A stretch of 64,000 nucleotides of DNA from Planctomycetota bacterium (lineage in GTDB: Bacteria > Planctomycetota > Phycisphaerae > UBA1845). Each line of letters begins with the position of its first letter. Position 1 is the first letter of the stretch. The notes under the pieces are model-generated. The model did not search any database. It saw only the letters and a program-made list of their open reading frames with translations, and was not told where the DNA came from. The translations under genes were made by a program, and so were the position numbers. The DNA lies in the NCBI GenBank assembly GCA_029558835.1, contig JAKQDH010000131.1, positions 1 through 64,000 of the forward strand, given 5' to 3'. Shown in pieces: positions 25,911 through 34,665 of the stretch.

Positions 25911-26363
25911 TCAGCCGTGGCCTTCGTCTCGCGGTCGCCAGGAGCGTCGCTGTTTGACCTCGCCGCGGCGGGTCTTGTCCGCGAGCCGGCGTCGCTTCTG
26001 GCCGGCGGACACGGCCGTCGGCCGCCGGTGCTTCGGCACGGTCAGCGCCTGCTCCAGCAACTCGACGAACCGGGCGACGGCGGCCGCGCGATTGGCGGCC
26101 TGGGTCCGGTGGCGCTGGGCGGAAACGTGCAGAACGCCGTCTCGATTGATCCTGCTGCGCAGCCGGTCCGCCACCCGTCGTTTCTGCTCGTCCGTCAGTG
26201 ACGGGCTGCCGCGCAGGTCGAATCGGAGGGTCACGCGGGTGCTCAGCTTGTTGACGTTCTGCCCGCCGGGCCCGGCCGACCGGCTGTACTCGAACTGCAA
26301 CTCCTCGGCCCGGATGTGGACCAGACGACCGATCTCGATCAATGGGGCCGACCCGCCAACCAT
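25911..26363 (-). CDS. arfB: Alternative ribosome-rescue factor ArfB (YaeJ-type)
   Basis: 150 aa from the ATG at 26363; the frame is open further but only this start gives a normal family N-terminus. The catalytic loop is SAGPGGQNVNKLSTRVTL, with the GGQ tripeptide at residues 33-35 that hydrolyses peptidyl-tRNA. The C-terminal tail is lysine/arginine rich (KRRRLADKTRRGEVKQRRSW), as required for entry into the empty mRNA channel of stalled ribosomes. No codon-recognition domain is present, which separates it from RF1 and RF2. Convergent with the alcohol dehydrogenase gene. Confidence 0.92.
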   Translation of the reverse strand: MVGGSAPLIEIGRLVHIRAEELQFEYSRSAGPGGQNVNKLSTRVTLRFDLRGSPSLTDEQKRRVADRLRSRINRDGVLHVSAQRHRTQAANRAAAVARFVELLEQALTVPKHRRPTAVSAGQKRRRLADKTRRGEVKQRRSWRPRDEGHG

Positions 26364-26686
26364 GCCGTTGAATCCCAGACCGGCCTGCCAGTGTACGCAA
26401 CACCGGCGGTGGGGACAGTCCCCGCTGCGGTCGGCGGCCAGCCGTTGGGGACCCCCGTCGGCGGGGTCCCTTCGCCGCACCCGCCTGCAAGGACTGGGGA
26501 AATGATCGCTATCCCCGGTACGCTCGCGGACCGATATGACCACAAGCTATGCGGTTATCGGTCGGCGGGTCCACCCGTGCGAGCCGAGCCGCAGGGGTGC
26601 TCCAGCGTTAGCGGCGCCGAAGTTCAGGCTTCGCCGCCCACCGGGATCGCCTTGTGAAATCGCTTCCCTGCACGAGGAGCCTCAGC
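26364..26686. other. Divergent promoter region
   Basis: 323 bp between arfB and the small plus-strand gene. A hairpin GGGGACCCCC/CGGGGTCCC lies near 26449-26471. No other feature could be supported. Confidence 0.4.
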
Positions 26687-26848
26687 ATGGCCAGACTCAC
26701 GATGAACCTCTATCTCGCACTGCTGATCGTCGCCCTGGCGACGGACACTCTGCTCGCCGCCGGTATCGGCCCCTTCAGCTTCAACTTCGCCAGCGGCGCC
26801 ATGACCTCTCTGGTGCTGTTGCCTCTGCAACTTGCGGGTTGCCTGTAA
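26687..26848 (+). CDS. Small hydrophobic peptide, exported or membrane-bound
   Basis: 53 aa. A strong AGGAG lies 8 nt before the ATG. The sequence starts MARLTMNLYLALLIVALATD and is hydrophobic almost throughout, with a possible signal-peptide cut after LLAAG and a C-terminal Cys (LQLAGCL). Its style resembles the 60-residue protein at 28157: signal-like start and a short tail. I know no named family. A terminator hairpin 100 bp downstream supports a short transcription unit. Real gene likely; function unknown. Confidence 0.6.
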   Translation: MARLTMNLYLALLIVALATDTLLAAGIGPFSFNFASGAMTSLVLLPLQLAGCL

Positions 26849-26949
26849 CATCGCCCACCACTGCCTGACCACCGCGGGCTTGGCACCATCCTCCTGGGGT
26901 GTGCGACGCCACACCTCGTGTGCCCCCAAGGGGCCGAGGGAAGCAAACG

Positions 26950-26980
26950 GGGCCGCGGGACTTGGAAGTCTCCGCGGCCC
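26950..26980. terminator. Bidirectional hairpin terminator candidate
   Basis: GGGCCGCGG and CCGCGGCCC pair over 9 bp, with an inner GACT-TGGA-AGTC stem. It lies between the small plus-strand gene and the convergent porin gene, the right place to end both transcripts. No long T-run follows. Confidence 0.6.
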
Positions 26981-27057
26981 ATGTTGTGCAACTGCGATGG
27001 CAGCCGCCTCGCGCAGTTCAAGCCCTGTCGCGTGCTGCGGTTAGCGGATCGGCTCGG

Positions 27058-28077
27058 CTACCCGCCAAAGCTGTAGCCCAGTGCGACGCCGCCGAAGAAC
27101 TCATCCTTGATGATCCCGTTGTTCTCCGGGTTCCCCAGGGCGTCGCTGAAATACAGCAGCCCGGAGAGCCTCATTGTGCCCCAGCGCGCCGGAATGCGCA
27201 GCAACTCCGTAAGGTCATAGCTGACATCGAGCCCCCAGAGCATGTTGCCCAGACGCGTCGTCTTGCCGTCGGGGTCGCCGGCAAATTCACGGTAGTAGTT
27301 GTGATCGACTCCCAGCGTCCAACTGGGGGTAACGGTCAGCTTGTCAAAGACCGGGAACTCGTGATTGAGGCCGAACTCGATCCAGGCGGCGTTACCCGCT
27401 GCGATCCCCGTGTCGTGGAACACCGCCAGCGACGGGTTGAGCACGCCGGCATCGTTCTGGGGCCACAGCCACTTCCACAGCCAAGCGTCGTTGTGCTCAA
27501 ACTTCACGAACCACTCGTTGGTGGTGTCGTCCTTGTCGTTGCCAGGGAAGGGATCCCTTTTGAGCAGCGTGGAGAGATTGGCGAAGTCGTAGAAGGTCCA
27601 GCCCAGCGTGAAGTCCGTTTCGATCGCCCGCAGGGGGTACTTCCAGTAGACGGTGTAGTCGATTTCCTGGAGGTTCTGCCCGCCCTCGATGGGGTTAAGC
27701 TTCTCCTGCCCGGCGTACCACTCGAACCACGTGGCGAAGCCCAGGTGTCCCCAGGTGCCCGGGTCATGCCCGAACAGCTTCGCCAAGTCCATGCCCAGAT
27801 CAACGTTCAACTGGTGATTGAGATCCTCGCGGCCCTCGCCCGGATATTCCGAGTAGTTGATACCGCGGAAGATGTAGTCCGACATGACCGTGTAGGTCAG
27901 ATCGAACGTGGCCGGGCACTTCGACTCCGAGGGGGCCACCTTCGTCTCCGTCACCTTGATGTCCGTGCGCTCGGCAACGGTCTCGCCCTGCTGGGCCAGC
28001 GCTTGTCCGCTCCCAACCATCAAGGCGATCGCCACTGCCAGAACCGGTCCGCAAAGCCAAACTCTTGCCAGCATCAT
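27058..28077 (-). CDS. Outer-membrane beta-barrel protein (TorF-like putative porin)
   Basis: 339 aa. Tandem ATGs at 28077 and 28074 follow AGGAG at 6 nt. Signal peptide MMLARVWLCGPVLAVAIALM, cut near ALAQQ. The barrel begins FDLTYTVMSDYIFRGINYSE, close to the DYxFRGIxxS opening of the TorF-type porin family. It continues with regular aromatic strands (LGFATWFEWYAG; TDFTLGWTFYDFA; WWGLDVSYDL-like LWGLDVSYDLTELL). It ends FFGGVALGYSFGG rather than in a terminal Phe. Preceded 79 bp upstream by a 60-residue signal-peptide gene on the same strand, probably co-transcribed. Transported solute unknown. Confidence 0.78.
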   Translation of the reverse strand: MMLARVWLCGPVLAVAIALMVGSGQALAQQGETVAERTDIKVTETKVAPSESKCPATFDLTYTVMSDYIFRGINYSEYPGEGREDLNHQLNVDLGMDLAKLFGHDPGTWGHLGFATWFEWYAGQEKLNPIEGGQNLQEIDYTVYWKYPLRAIETDFTLGWTFYDFANLSTLLKRDPFPGNDKDDTTNEWFVKFEHNDAWLWKWLWPQNDAGVLNPSLAVFHDTGIAAGNAAWIEFGLNHEFPVFDKLTVTPSWTLGVDHNYYREFAGDPDGKTTRLGNMLWGLDVSYDLTELLRIPARWGTMRLSGLLYFSDALGNPENNGIIKDEFFGGVALGYSFGG

Positions 28078-28156
28078 GTGTCTCCTGAAGGGACCGAGCC
28101 GGTGTCCGCACCGGTCGCGGGCACGCGGCCGCGGCCTGAGAACAGCGATTTCACAA

Positions 28157-28339
28157 TTACCCGAGGCCGTCCACGATCGGCGCCAGAACGTAGTTGGAGA
28201 TGGCCGTCTGGACGGCCGCGTTAAGCGTCCACTCGTATTGCTGGTACCAGAAGTTATTGGGCACGCAGTTGCCGGGGAACCCCAGGAGGCAGGCGCCACA
28301 CAGCGCACCCAGGAGTTTCCGGCGAATCCTCTTGCTCAT
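28157..28339 (-). CDS. Small signal-peptide protein upstream of the porin
   Basis: 60 aa. AAGGAG lies 8 nt before the ATG, one of the best ribosome-binding sites in the window. A basic start (MSKRIRRKLLGALCGACLL) is followed by a hydrophobic core and GNCVPNNFWYQQYEWTLNAA. The Cys in GNC could be a lipidation or disulfide site. The remainder is a short amphipathic helix. The position and spacing suggest one operon with the outer-membrane protein at 27058. Family not recognised. Confidence 0.7.
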   Translation of the reverse strand: MSKRIRRKLLGALCGACLLGFPGNCVPNNFWYQQYEWTLNAAVQTAISNYVLAPIVDGLG

Positions 28340-29129
28340 CGTTGGTCTCCTTAAGACGACGCCGGCGCCAACCCTTGTGCTGCCGAGCGTCGCTGCCGTC
28401 TGTCTTCGGATTGAGCCCCTGCGTCTCTCTGACCGCTGCCGAGACGCGGCACCCGCTTGGGATCAGCATTATATCGGCGTCCCGAGGATGGCAACGCCAG
28501 CATCCCGACCGTTTCGGGTGTGCCCGCGCTTACATACGGCACGGCGACGCCGTTCGTTCGCCGTTATCGGGCCACGACTCTCGATTCGCAATGCACGTGC
28601 ATAAACCAGCTTCCGAACTGTAGCTTGCCGCCTGATTGCAGGCCCAGTGCCCATCGTACGGTGCCGCTGACGGCAACATGGCTGCGTCTGCCGTGTGGGG
28701 AACCAGGGGGTGGGCGAAAGGCTGCGCGGGGGCACCGGGTGGCGGGTATGCCCGTTGCCCTTGTGGCCGGCGCCGCGGACCGGCGGTCTCGTGACAGAGG
28801 CAATGATACCCGGCCGGGAAAGTGGGCATTCTGTGTCACGATCTGTCACACGTGCGGCGGGGCGACTGGGTGGGCAGAGGCGTTGTCGCGCCGCGTGCGG
28901 GCCCCGCCGGACGTTGAGTCCGAGAACGACCCGCCCCGCGGAATGCGACGGGGACCGCGCCGCGAAAGCCCAACCCAGTGGCGAGATTCTCCGATGACAG
29001 GCGAGCGCTCATGTCTGCGACCGGCTGTCCGAGTCCCGGCTCCGGCTCAGGCGCCGGAAGCGCCAGCGCGGCGATGCGCCGACAAGTGAACACGAACAGG
29101 GCACTTCCAAGAAACGAGGCGAGGATACG
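28340..29129. other. Long divergent spacer before the chemotaxis cluster
   Basis: 790 bp between the small minus-strand gene and cheW. All open frames here lack ribosome-binding sites and recognisable domains. No repeat family seen elsewhere in the window is present. The promoter of the chemotaxis operon should be within it. I looked for the sigma-28 (TAAA/GCCGATAA) and sigma-54 (TGGC/TTGC) patterns at correct spacing and found none convincing. Confidence 0.5.
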
Positions 29130-29693
29130 ATGGCAACCACATTGATGAAGGAACCGAAGACCTCGGCGACGCAGACCACGCAGGCCCAGCACAGCATGGG
29201 CGGCAAGTACCTGACGTTCAAGCTGGCCAACGAGGAATACGGCGTGGAAATCCTCAAGGTCCGCGAGATCATCGGGATGATGGACATCACCGCGGTCCCG
29301 CGTATGCCTACCTACATGAAGGGAGTCATCAACCTGCGCGGCAAGGTGATCCCGGTGATCGACCTGCGGCTGAAGTTCGCGCTGGAGGAAATGGCGCACA
29401 CCGAGGAGACCTGCATCATCGTTGTGGATGTGGGCAAAGAGGTGGGGATCATCGTGGACACGGTATCGGAAGTGCTCGACATCCCCGGCGGCAACATCGA
29501 GCCACCGCCGGCGATGGGCGGCGACGTGGACACGACCTTCATCCTCGGCATGGGCAAGGTGGGCGACGCCGTTAAGATCCTGCTGGACATCGACAAAGTG
29601 TTGACGGGTGACGAACTCGCGGACGTGGCTTCGGTGGTACGCAGCGCGGCGCAGGTGAGTGAAGCCGGGGCGCCCGTCGAGACCCCGGTGTAA
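29130..29693 (+). CDS. cheW: Chemotaxis adaptor protein CheW (first copy)
   Basis: 187 aa, with GAGGA upstream of the ATG. The CheW fold is clear from KYLTFKLANEEYGVEILKVR, EIIGMMDITAVPRMPTYMKG, VINLRGKVIPVIDLRLKFAL and VGIIVDTVSEVLDIPG. It couples receptors to the CheA kinase at the inner membrane. A glutamine/threonine-rich leader of about 23 residues and an acidic tail (TGDELADVASVV) extend it beyond the usual 150-160 residues. It is separated by 301 bp from cheA, unlike the tight packing further on. It is about as close to the second CheW (32675) as expected for a duplication. Confidence 0.95.
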   Translation: MATTLMKEPKTSATQTTQAQHSMGGKYLTFKLANEEYGVEILKVREIIGMMDITAVPRMPTYMKGVINLRGKVIPVIDLRLKFALEEMAHTEETCIIVVDVGKEVGIIVDTVSEVLDIPGGNIEPPPAMGGDVDTTFILGMGKVGDAVKILLDIDKVLTGDELADVASVVRSAAQVSEAGAPVETPV

Positions 29694-29994
29694 CCAGCCC
29701 GGAGTGTAATGGGGTTGCGATGGGTAGAGAGCGATCGTGCGCGCCGACCGCGCAGGGTCGCTCTCGTCGTGCGCCGGGAGGAGGCCCGGGCGGGGATGGC
29801 GCTCCGGCGGTGGCGCAAGGTGTTCGCGAGGCTTAAAGACCGCAGCCCCGATAACGACGGTGCACTTCCAGTCGAGCGACGGCCCGGAAGGGACCCGTGT
29901 TGCTGCGGTGGGGTCGGTTTTTCGCCGATCAGCAAACTAGATCAAATCGTGACCACGGTTCGCAGGGTCGGCGTTCTTGCACGCGAGACCGCAG
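29694..29994. other. Spacer between cheW and cheA
   Basis: 301 bp, unusually long within this otherwise tight cluster. A GCGACCCTGC-type imperfect hairpin (about 29725-29765) is the main structure. It may hold a second promoter for cheA. The sequence TTAAAG plus CCGATAA near 29834-29855 recalls a sigma-28 promoter, but the spacing is too short. Confidence 0.4.
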
Positions 29995-32664
29995 ATGAGT
30001 AGCAAAGTACCTCAGTGCCGAGATGCACGCGAATTGGCGGCCCGTCTTGTCCAGACGGCCGGCACCGTTCAGAAGGACGACCTGAGCCTGCTGGCCAAGA
30101 TGCACGGTTGGTGTGACGCGTTGCTGCAGGCCGGCGACGCGCTGGCCCAGGCGGGCGCCGTCGAAACGGCGACGGCCTTGTCCAGGCTGCTGGAAGCTCT
30201 GATTCTCAACGAAGTGCCGGATGCTGACGCTGCCCTGACGGAGACTGTCGCCACGACGATGTGCTTGGGTGAGCAGTTGGGCGTGTCCGCTTCCGATGCG
30301 CCGCCGTGCCCGACGCCGAAGGCGTCCGGCGGCACCGGCAAGGCAAAGGTGCAGCCGGAGGCGCAAGGTGTCGTCGCGGCTCCCGCGGGGGCGAGTGCCT
30401 CTGCGGAATCGCCGCGCCTGCCGGTCGCGGCTACGCCTGGGGCCGAAGCACCCCAGCCGTTGACCGCGGGGCCGGAACGCGACGCGGCGCAATTCGCTGA
30501 ACTCGCCGTGACCTCCCCGGCACCGGCCGAGGAGGCCGTGATCGAGGCGGTGGGAGAGAGCCCGAGCCCGGCCGCGCGGACGGAGACGCCGTACGAGCAG
30601 ACTCCGCTGCGCATCGACCCGAAGGAGCAGGAGTTCGTCCTGGCGTTCACCGAGGAGGCCCGGGAGCACATCGAGGCGATCGAGGCTGCCCTGCTCGAGG
30701 TGGAGCGCGAGCCGGGCAACACCAAGCGAATTGATGATCTATTCCGGCCGTTCCACACCATCAAGGGCATGGCCGGCTTCCTGAATCTGCGGGACGTCAA
30801 CTGCCTGACGCACGAGGTGGAGACCCTGCTGGATCAGGGGCGGAAAGGCAAGCGAACCGTAACGCCGGGGCTGATCGACCTGGTCTTCAGCGTCGTGGAC
30901 ATCGTGAAGGCACAGGTGGCGGCCGTCGCGGCGCATCTGGCGGAGCCGAAGGGGGAGGTGGTGCCGCAACCGCCGGTTGCTCAGATGATCGAGCGGCTGC
31001 GGGACGTGGTGGCGGGACGGGCCGAGCTTAGCGCCCGGGCCGAGGAGGCCGGCAGCGCCGCCCTGCGCGTCGGCGAGAACCTCGTCGAGCAAGGGGCCGT
31101 CGCCCAAGAGGTGGTGGACTTCGCTCTCCAGATGCAAGCCCAGGGGGCGACGCCGCAGAAGACAGGGGAGTTGCTGGTGGAGATGGGGGCGGTCACCGCC
31201 AAGCAGGTCGACAAGGCCATCCGTGTCCAGACCCAAGCGGCCGCCTCCCCGGCCGCTGCTCCGCCGGCGACGGTGGCGTCAGCCAAGGTCGGGGCCGCGG
31301 CCACACCCGCGGCGGCACCCGTCGAGCAGTCCATCCGCATCGACACCGCCAAACTCGACGCCCTCGTGGACATGGTCGGCGAGCTGGTGATCGCTCAGAC
31401 CCTGGTCAGCGCCAACCCGAGCGTCGCCCAGAGTCAGAAGCTCGGCAAGGACGTCAGCCAGGTTACCAAGATCATCCGCGACGTGCAGGAAACGGCCATG
31501 GGCATGCGGATGGTGCCCATCGGCGGCACCTTCCAGAAGATGGCCCGCCTGGTACGCGACGTGTCGCGCAAGGCCGGCAAGCAGGTCGAACTGACCATCG
31601 CCGGCGAGGACACCGAGCTCGACAAGAACGTCATCCAGCAGATCAGCGATCCGCTGATCCACATGGTGCGGAACGCGGTGGACCACGGCGTCGAGGCGCC
31701 GGAGGTCCGGCGCGCCGCCGGCAAACCCGAGGTGGGTCGGGTGCACCTGGCGGCCTTCCACCACGCCGGCAACATCGTCATCGAGATCAGTGACGACGGG
31801 AAGGGACTCGACCCGCAGGTGCTCGTGGCCAAGGCGATGGAGAAGGGAATGGTGCAGCCGGGCGAGGAACTGACCGAGCAGCAGGCGTTCCACCTCGTTT
31901 TCGCGGCCGGGTTCTCCACCGCGGCGCAGGTGACCGACATCTCCGGGCGGGGAGTCGGCATGGACGTCGTCAAGCGCAACATCGAGCAACTGCGCGGCAA
32001 GGTCGAGATCGCGTCCGAGAAGGGTGAAGGCAGCACCTTCTCGATCCGTCTGCCGCTGACCCTCGCCATCATCGACGGGATGGTGGTGAAGGTGGCGGAG
32101 GAGCGGTTCATCATTCCGACCATCGGCATCGAGCAGGCCCTGCGTCCCGTGCCGCAACAGATCACGAGCGTGCAGCACCGCGGCGACGTACTGAACGTGC
32201 GCGGGCGGCTGATCCCGCTGGTGCAGCTCGGGGCGTTGTTCCGAATGACCGGGCGCGTCGACCCGTGCGAGGCCATGGTAGTGATCGCCAGTTCCGACGC
32301 GGGTCCGGTGGGGCTGGTGGTCGAGGAGCTGATCGGGCAACAGCAGGTAGTCATCAAGAGCCTCGGAGCGCGCTTCGAGGGGCTGCGAGGAATCAGCGGG
32401 GCCGCCATTCTGGGCGATGGTCGGGTGGGCCTGATCCTGGAAACGTCGGGTCTGGCCGTGCACTACCATGAGATGCACCTGGCGCAGGAGAAGGACGCGA
32501 CTGCCCGTAACGTGCGGGTGACCATCCCGGCGCCGGCTGCCGAGCAGCCCGCGGGCGGGCGTGAGGAAACTCCCAGTTGGACCGTTGACGACAGTGGCGC
32601 CGACGCGGCCGGCTCGGCGGGCGAGCCTGAGCGCCAGACGGAACTCGTCGGCGCCGGAACGTAG
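29995..32664 (+). CDS. cheA: Chemotaxis histidine kinase CheA
   Basis: 889 aa from the ATG at 29995. Residues 1-95 form a helical N-terminal extension of unknown type. A proline/alanine linker follows. The HPt domain is at about 205-310, with phospho-acceptor His254 in PFHTIKGMAGFLN. A second helical segment (about 340-410) is repetitive. The dimerisation domain starts IRIDTAKLDALVDMVGELVI. The ATPase has the N box NAVDHG (Asn560), the G1 box ISDDGKG and the G2 box DISGRGVGMDVV. The CheW-like regulatory domain begins LAIIDGMVVKVAEERFIIPT. It phosphorylates CheY and CheB. No distinct P2 domain could be recognised. Confidence 0.96.
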   Translation: MSSKVPQCRDARELAARLVQTAGTVQKDDLSLLAKMHGWCDALLQAGDALAQAGAVETATALSRLLEALILNEVPDADAALTETVATTMCLGEQLGVSASDAPPCPTPKASGGTGKAKVQPEAQGVVAAPAGASASAESPRLPVAATPGAEAPQPLTAGPERDAAQFAELAVTSPAPAEEAVIEAVGESPSPAARTETPYEQTPLRIDPKEQEFVLAFTEEAREHIEAIEAALLEVEREPGNTKRIDDLFRPFHTIKGMAGFLNLRDVNCLTHEVETLLDQGRKGKRTVTPGLIDLVFSVVDIVKAQVAAVAAHLAEPKGEVVPQPPVAQMIERLRDVVAGRAELSARAEEAGSAALRVGENLVEQGAVAQEVVDFALQMQAQGATPQKTGELLVEMGAVTAKQVDKAIRVQTQAAASPAAAPPATVASAKVGAAATPAAAPVEQSIRIDTAKLDALVDMVGELVIAQTLVSANPSVAQSQKLGKDVSQVTKIIRDVQETAMGMRMVPIGGTFQKMARLVRDVSRKAGKQVELTIAGEDTELDKNVIQQISDPLIHMVRNAVDHGVEAPEVRRAAGKPEVGRVHLAAFHHAGNIVIEISDDGKGLDPQVLVAKAMEKGMVQPGEELTEQQAFHLVFAAGFSTAAQVTDISGRGVGMDVVKRNIEQLRGKVEIASEKGEGSTFSIRLPLTLAIIDGMVVKVAEERFIIPTIGIEQALRPVPQQITSVQHRGDVLNVRGRLIPLVQLGALFRMTGRVDPCEAMVVIASSDAGPVGLVVEELIGQQQVVIKSLGARFEGLRGISGAAILGDGRVGLILETSGLAVHYHEMHLAQEKDATARNVRVTIPAPAAEQPAGGREETPSWTVDDSGADAAGSAGEPERQTELVGAGT

Positions 32665-32674
32665 GAGGCAGACC

Positions 32675-33163
32675 GTGCCAGCGATTGCTGACCATCCCCC
32701 TGTCGACGTGAACAGCAGCCCCGGCGCGGACCTGGGCGGCAAGTACCTGACGTTTGCCCTGGACCGCGAGGAGTACGGCGTATCCGTGCTCAAGGTACGC
32801 GAGATCATCGGCATACAGGACATCACCAAGGTGCCGCAGACGGCCGCCTTCGTGGAGGGCGTGATCAATCTGCGCGGCAAGGTGATTCCGGTGATCGACC
32901 TGCGTGCCCAGTTCGGACTGCCCCGGATGCAGTACAACGAGGAGACCTGCATCATCGTCGTCGACGTGGGGGACATGGTGGGCATCATCGTCGACACGGT
33001 GCGCGAGGTGCACAACATCCCGGCGAGTGCGATTGAGCCACCGCCGACACTGGGAGCGGAAGGGAAGCAGGACTACTTCCTGGGCATGGCCAAGGTAAAG
33101 GACGACGTCAAGATTCTGCTGGACATCGACCGGGTACTGAAGGCCGAGAAGCTGATCCAGTAG
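32675..33163 (+). CDS. cheW: Chemotaxis adaptor protein CheW (second copy)
   Basis: 162 aa from a GTG at 32675, set by AGGAGG 6 nt upstream; the upstream open frame overlaps cheA and is rejected. The body is very similar to the first CheW: GGKYLTFALDREEYGVSVLK, EGVINLRGKVIPVIDLRAQF, ETCIIVVDVGDMVGIIVDTV. Only 10 bp follow the cheA stop, so it is co-translated with the kinase. Immediately after its stop lies a GGCGGGT-TCC-ACCCGCC hairpin (33164-33180), which may reduce transcription into the distal genes. Confidence 0.95.
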   Translation: MPAIADHPPVDVNSSPGADLGGKYLTFALDREEYGVSVLKVREIIGIQDITKVPQTAAFVEGVINLRGKVIPVIDLRAQFGLPRMQYNEETCIIVVDVGDMVGIIVDTVREVHNIPASAIEPPPTLGAEGKQDYFLGMAKVKDDVKILLDIDRVLKAEKLIQ

Positions 33164-33296
33164 GGCGGGTTCCACCCGCCGCAGGTTGGATCATCCCGGC
33201 GGGCAGAGCCGGCCCCACGGGGGCCGCAGACAGCCGGCGGTACGGCGACCGAGCGAAACGCAGCGTGGATATCGCAGTTCGCAACCGGATACGAAC

Positions 33297-33773
33297 GTGA
33301 ACATCGTCGTTGACATTGCGGACCTCGCGGTGACGGCGGACCCGGCGGCCTGCCTGATCACGCACTCGTTGGGCAGTTGCATCGGCGTGACGATCTGGGA
33401 CGCGGAGGCGCACGTGGGTGGGATGATTCACTACATGCTGCCGGAGTCCGCGCTGTCGCCCGCGAAGGCGAAGGCCCAGCCGGCGATGTTCGGCGACAGC
33501 GGGGTGCCCGCGTTATTCCGGGCGGCCTACGAGCTGGGGGCCAACAAGAAGCGCCTGGTAGTCAAAGTGGCGGGCGGCTCCTCGCTGCTGGACGACAAGG
33601 GGACGTTCAACATCGGAAAACGCAACTACGTCATGCTCCGCAAGATGTTCTGGAAGAACAACATCCTCATCGACGGCGAGGACGTGGGCGGGCAGATCAG
33701 CCGGACCCTGCGGCTGGAGGTGGGAACGGGACGGGTGACGATCAAGACGCGCGACGGGGAGAAGGAATTATGA
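33297..33773 (+). CDS. cheD: Chemoreceptor glutamine deamidase CheD
   Basis: 158 aa from a GTG at 33297 (VNIVVDIADLAVTADPAACL). The active-site pattern is complete: ITHSLGSCIGVTIWD supplies the Thr and catalytic Cys, and GGMIHYMLPES supplies His. VKVAGGSSLL and KRNYVMLRKMFWKNNILIDG follow, as in the family. It deamidates receptor glutamines and also binds CheC/CheX-type phosphatases, one of which lies three genes downstream. Its TGA overlaps the ATG of the HDOD gene (ATGA), so the two are coupled. Confidence 0.94.
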   Translation: MNIVVDIADLAVTADPAACLITHSLGSCIGVTIWDAEAHVGGMIHYMLPESALSPAKAKAQPAMFGDSGVPALFRAAYELGANKKRLVVKVAGGSSLLDDKGTFNIGKRNYVMLRKMFWKNNILIDGEDVGGQISRTLRLEVGTGRVTIKTRDGEKEL

Positions 33774-34654
33774 TCAAGGCCAGCGAGATCCTGGAACGCG
33801 CCCAGGCGTTGCCGCCCCTGCCGGGAACCGCGGTCCGCCTGATGCAGGTCATCAACGACCCGCGCAGCACGGTCGACCAGATCGTGGAGGTCATCAAGTT
33901 CGACCAAGCGGTCACCGGGCAGGTGTTGCGCATCTGCAACTCGGCGTACTTCGGGCTCGCCCGCAAGGTGACGTCGCTTTCCGATGCCATGGTGCTGCTG
34001 GGCACCATGAAGGTCCTGCAACTGGTCATGTCGGTGCACGCCAAGGTGCTGCTGGCGAAGGAGCAGACGGGCTACGGGCTGGCGCCGGGCATCCTGGGCA
34101 AGCATTCGATGGCGGTGGCGATCGCGTCGGCCGCCTTCGGGCAGCGCTTCAATCTGCCGAACGTCAACCTGGCGTTCACGGCCGGCCTGCTGCACGACAT
34201 CGGCAAGGTGGTCCTGAATCAGTACGTGGGCGAGGAGTTTGCCGAGATCATCCGCCGCGTTACCCAGCGGCGGGTCACCTTCGCCGAGGCTGAGCAGGAG
34301 GTGCTGGGGTTCTCGCACGAGCAGATTGGCGCCATGGTGGCGGAACGCTGGGAGCTGCCTGAGCCCATCGTGCGGTGCATCCGCTACCACCATACGCCCG
34401 CCGCCTTGGACCCGCCCGACGCCCTGGTGGACGCGGTGTATCTGGCCAACAGCGTCTGCCTGCTGCTGGGGATCGGGATCGGGGAAGATGGATTGCATTA
34501 CCGGGCGGACCAGCAGGTCATGGACCGGCACGGTCTGCACGAGGCGAACCTGGAGGAGACCGGTCTGGCTACACTTGCGGACGTCCGGCGGGTGGAGGAG
34601 GTCTTCACCCGCGAGGCCGCGGCGACGACCGCAGCCGAGCCCGTCGCCAGTTAG
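33770..34654 (+). CDS. HDOD-domain protein
   Basis: 294 aa. The HDOD domain covers most of the chain: LERAQALPPLPGTAVRLMQV, DQAVTGQVLRICNSAYFGLA, TLLHDIGKVVL-like AFTAGLLHDIGKVVLNQY, and PIVRCIRYHHTP. The HD pair (LLHDIG) and the HH pair are kept, although many HDOD proteins lack metal and phosphodiesterase activity. Members act in signalling and motility regulation, often through protein contact. It begins inside the cheD stop and ends 11 bp before cheY, so it is an integral part of the operon. Confidence 0.9.
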   Translation: MIKASEILERAQALPPLPGTAVRLMQVINDPRSTVDQIVEVIKFDQAVTGQVLRICNSAYFGLARKVTSLSDAMVLLGTMKVLQLVMSVHAKVLLAKEQTGYGLAPGILGKHSMAVAIASAAFGQRFNLPNVNLAFTAGLLHDIGKVVLNQYVGEEFAEIIRRVTQRRVTFAEAEQEVLGFSHEQIGAMVAERWELPEPIVRCIRYHHTPAALDPPDALVDAVYLANSVCLLLGIGIGEDGLHYRADQQVMDRHGLHEANLEETGLATLADVRRVEEVFTREAAATTAAEPVAS

Positions 34655-34665
34655 GGGAGACGCCG

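Noticed and set aside
28457-29089. 210 aa plus-strand ORF before cheW
   Set aside because: No ribosome-binding site or recognisable domain; the composition is that of random GC-rich sequence.
29834-29855. Sigma-28-like promoter before cheA (TTAAAG and CCGATAA)
   Set aside because: The elements are about 9 bases apart instead of about 15, so the match is probably chance.
31279-33018. 579 aa minus-strand ORF opposite cheA and cheW
   Set aside because: It is the His/Asp-rich mirror of conserved chemotaxis genes with no motif of its own.
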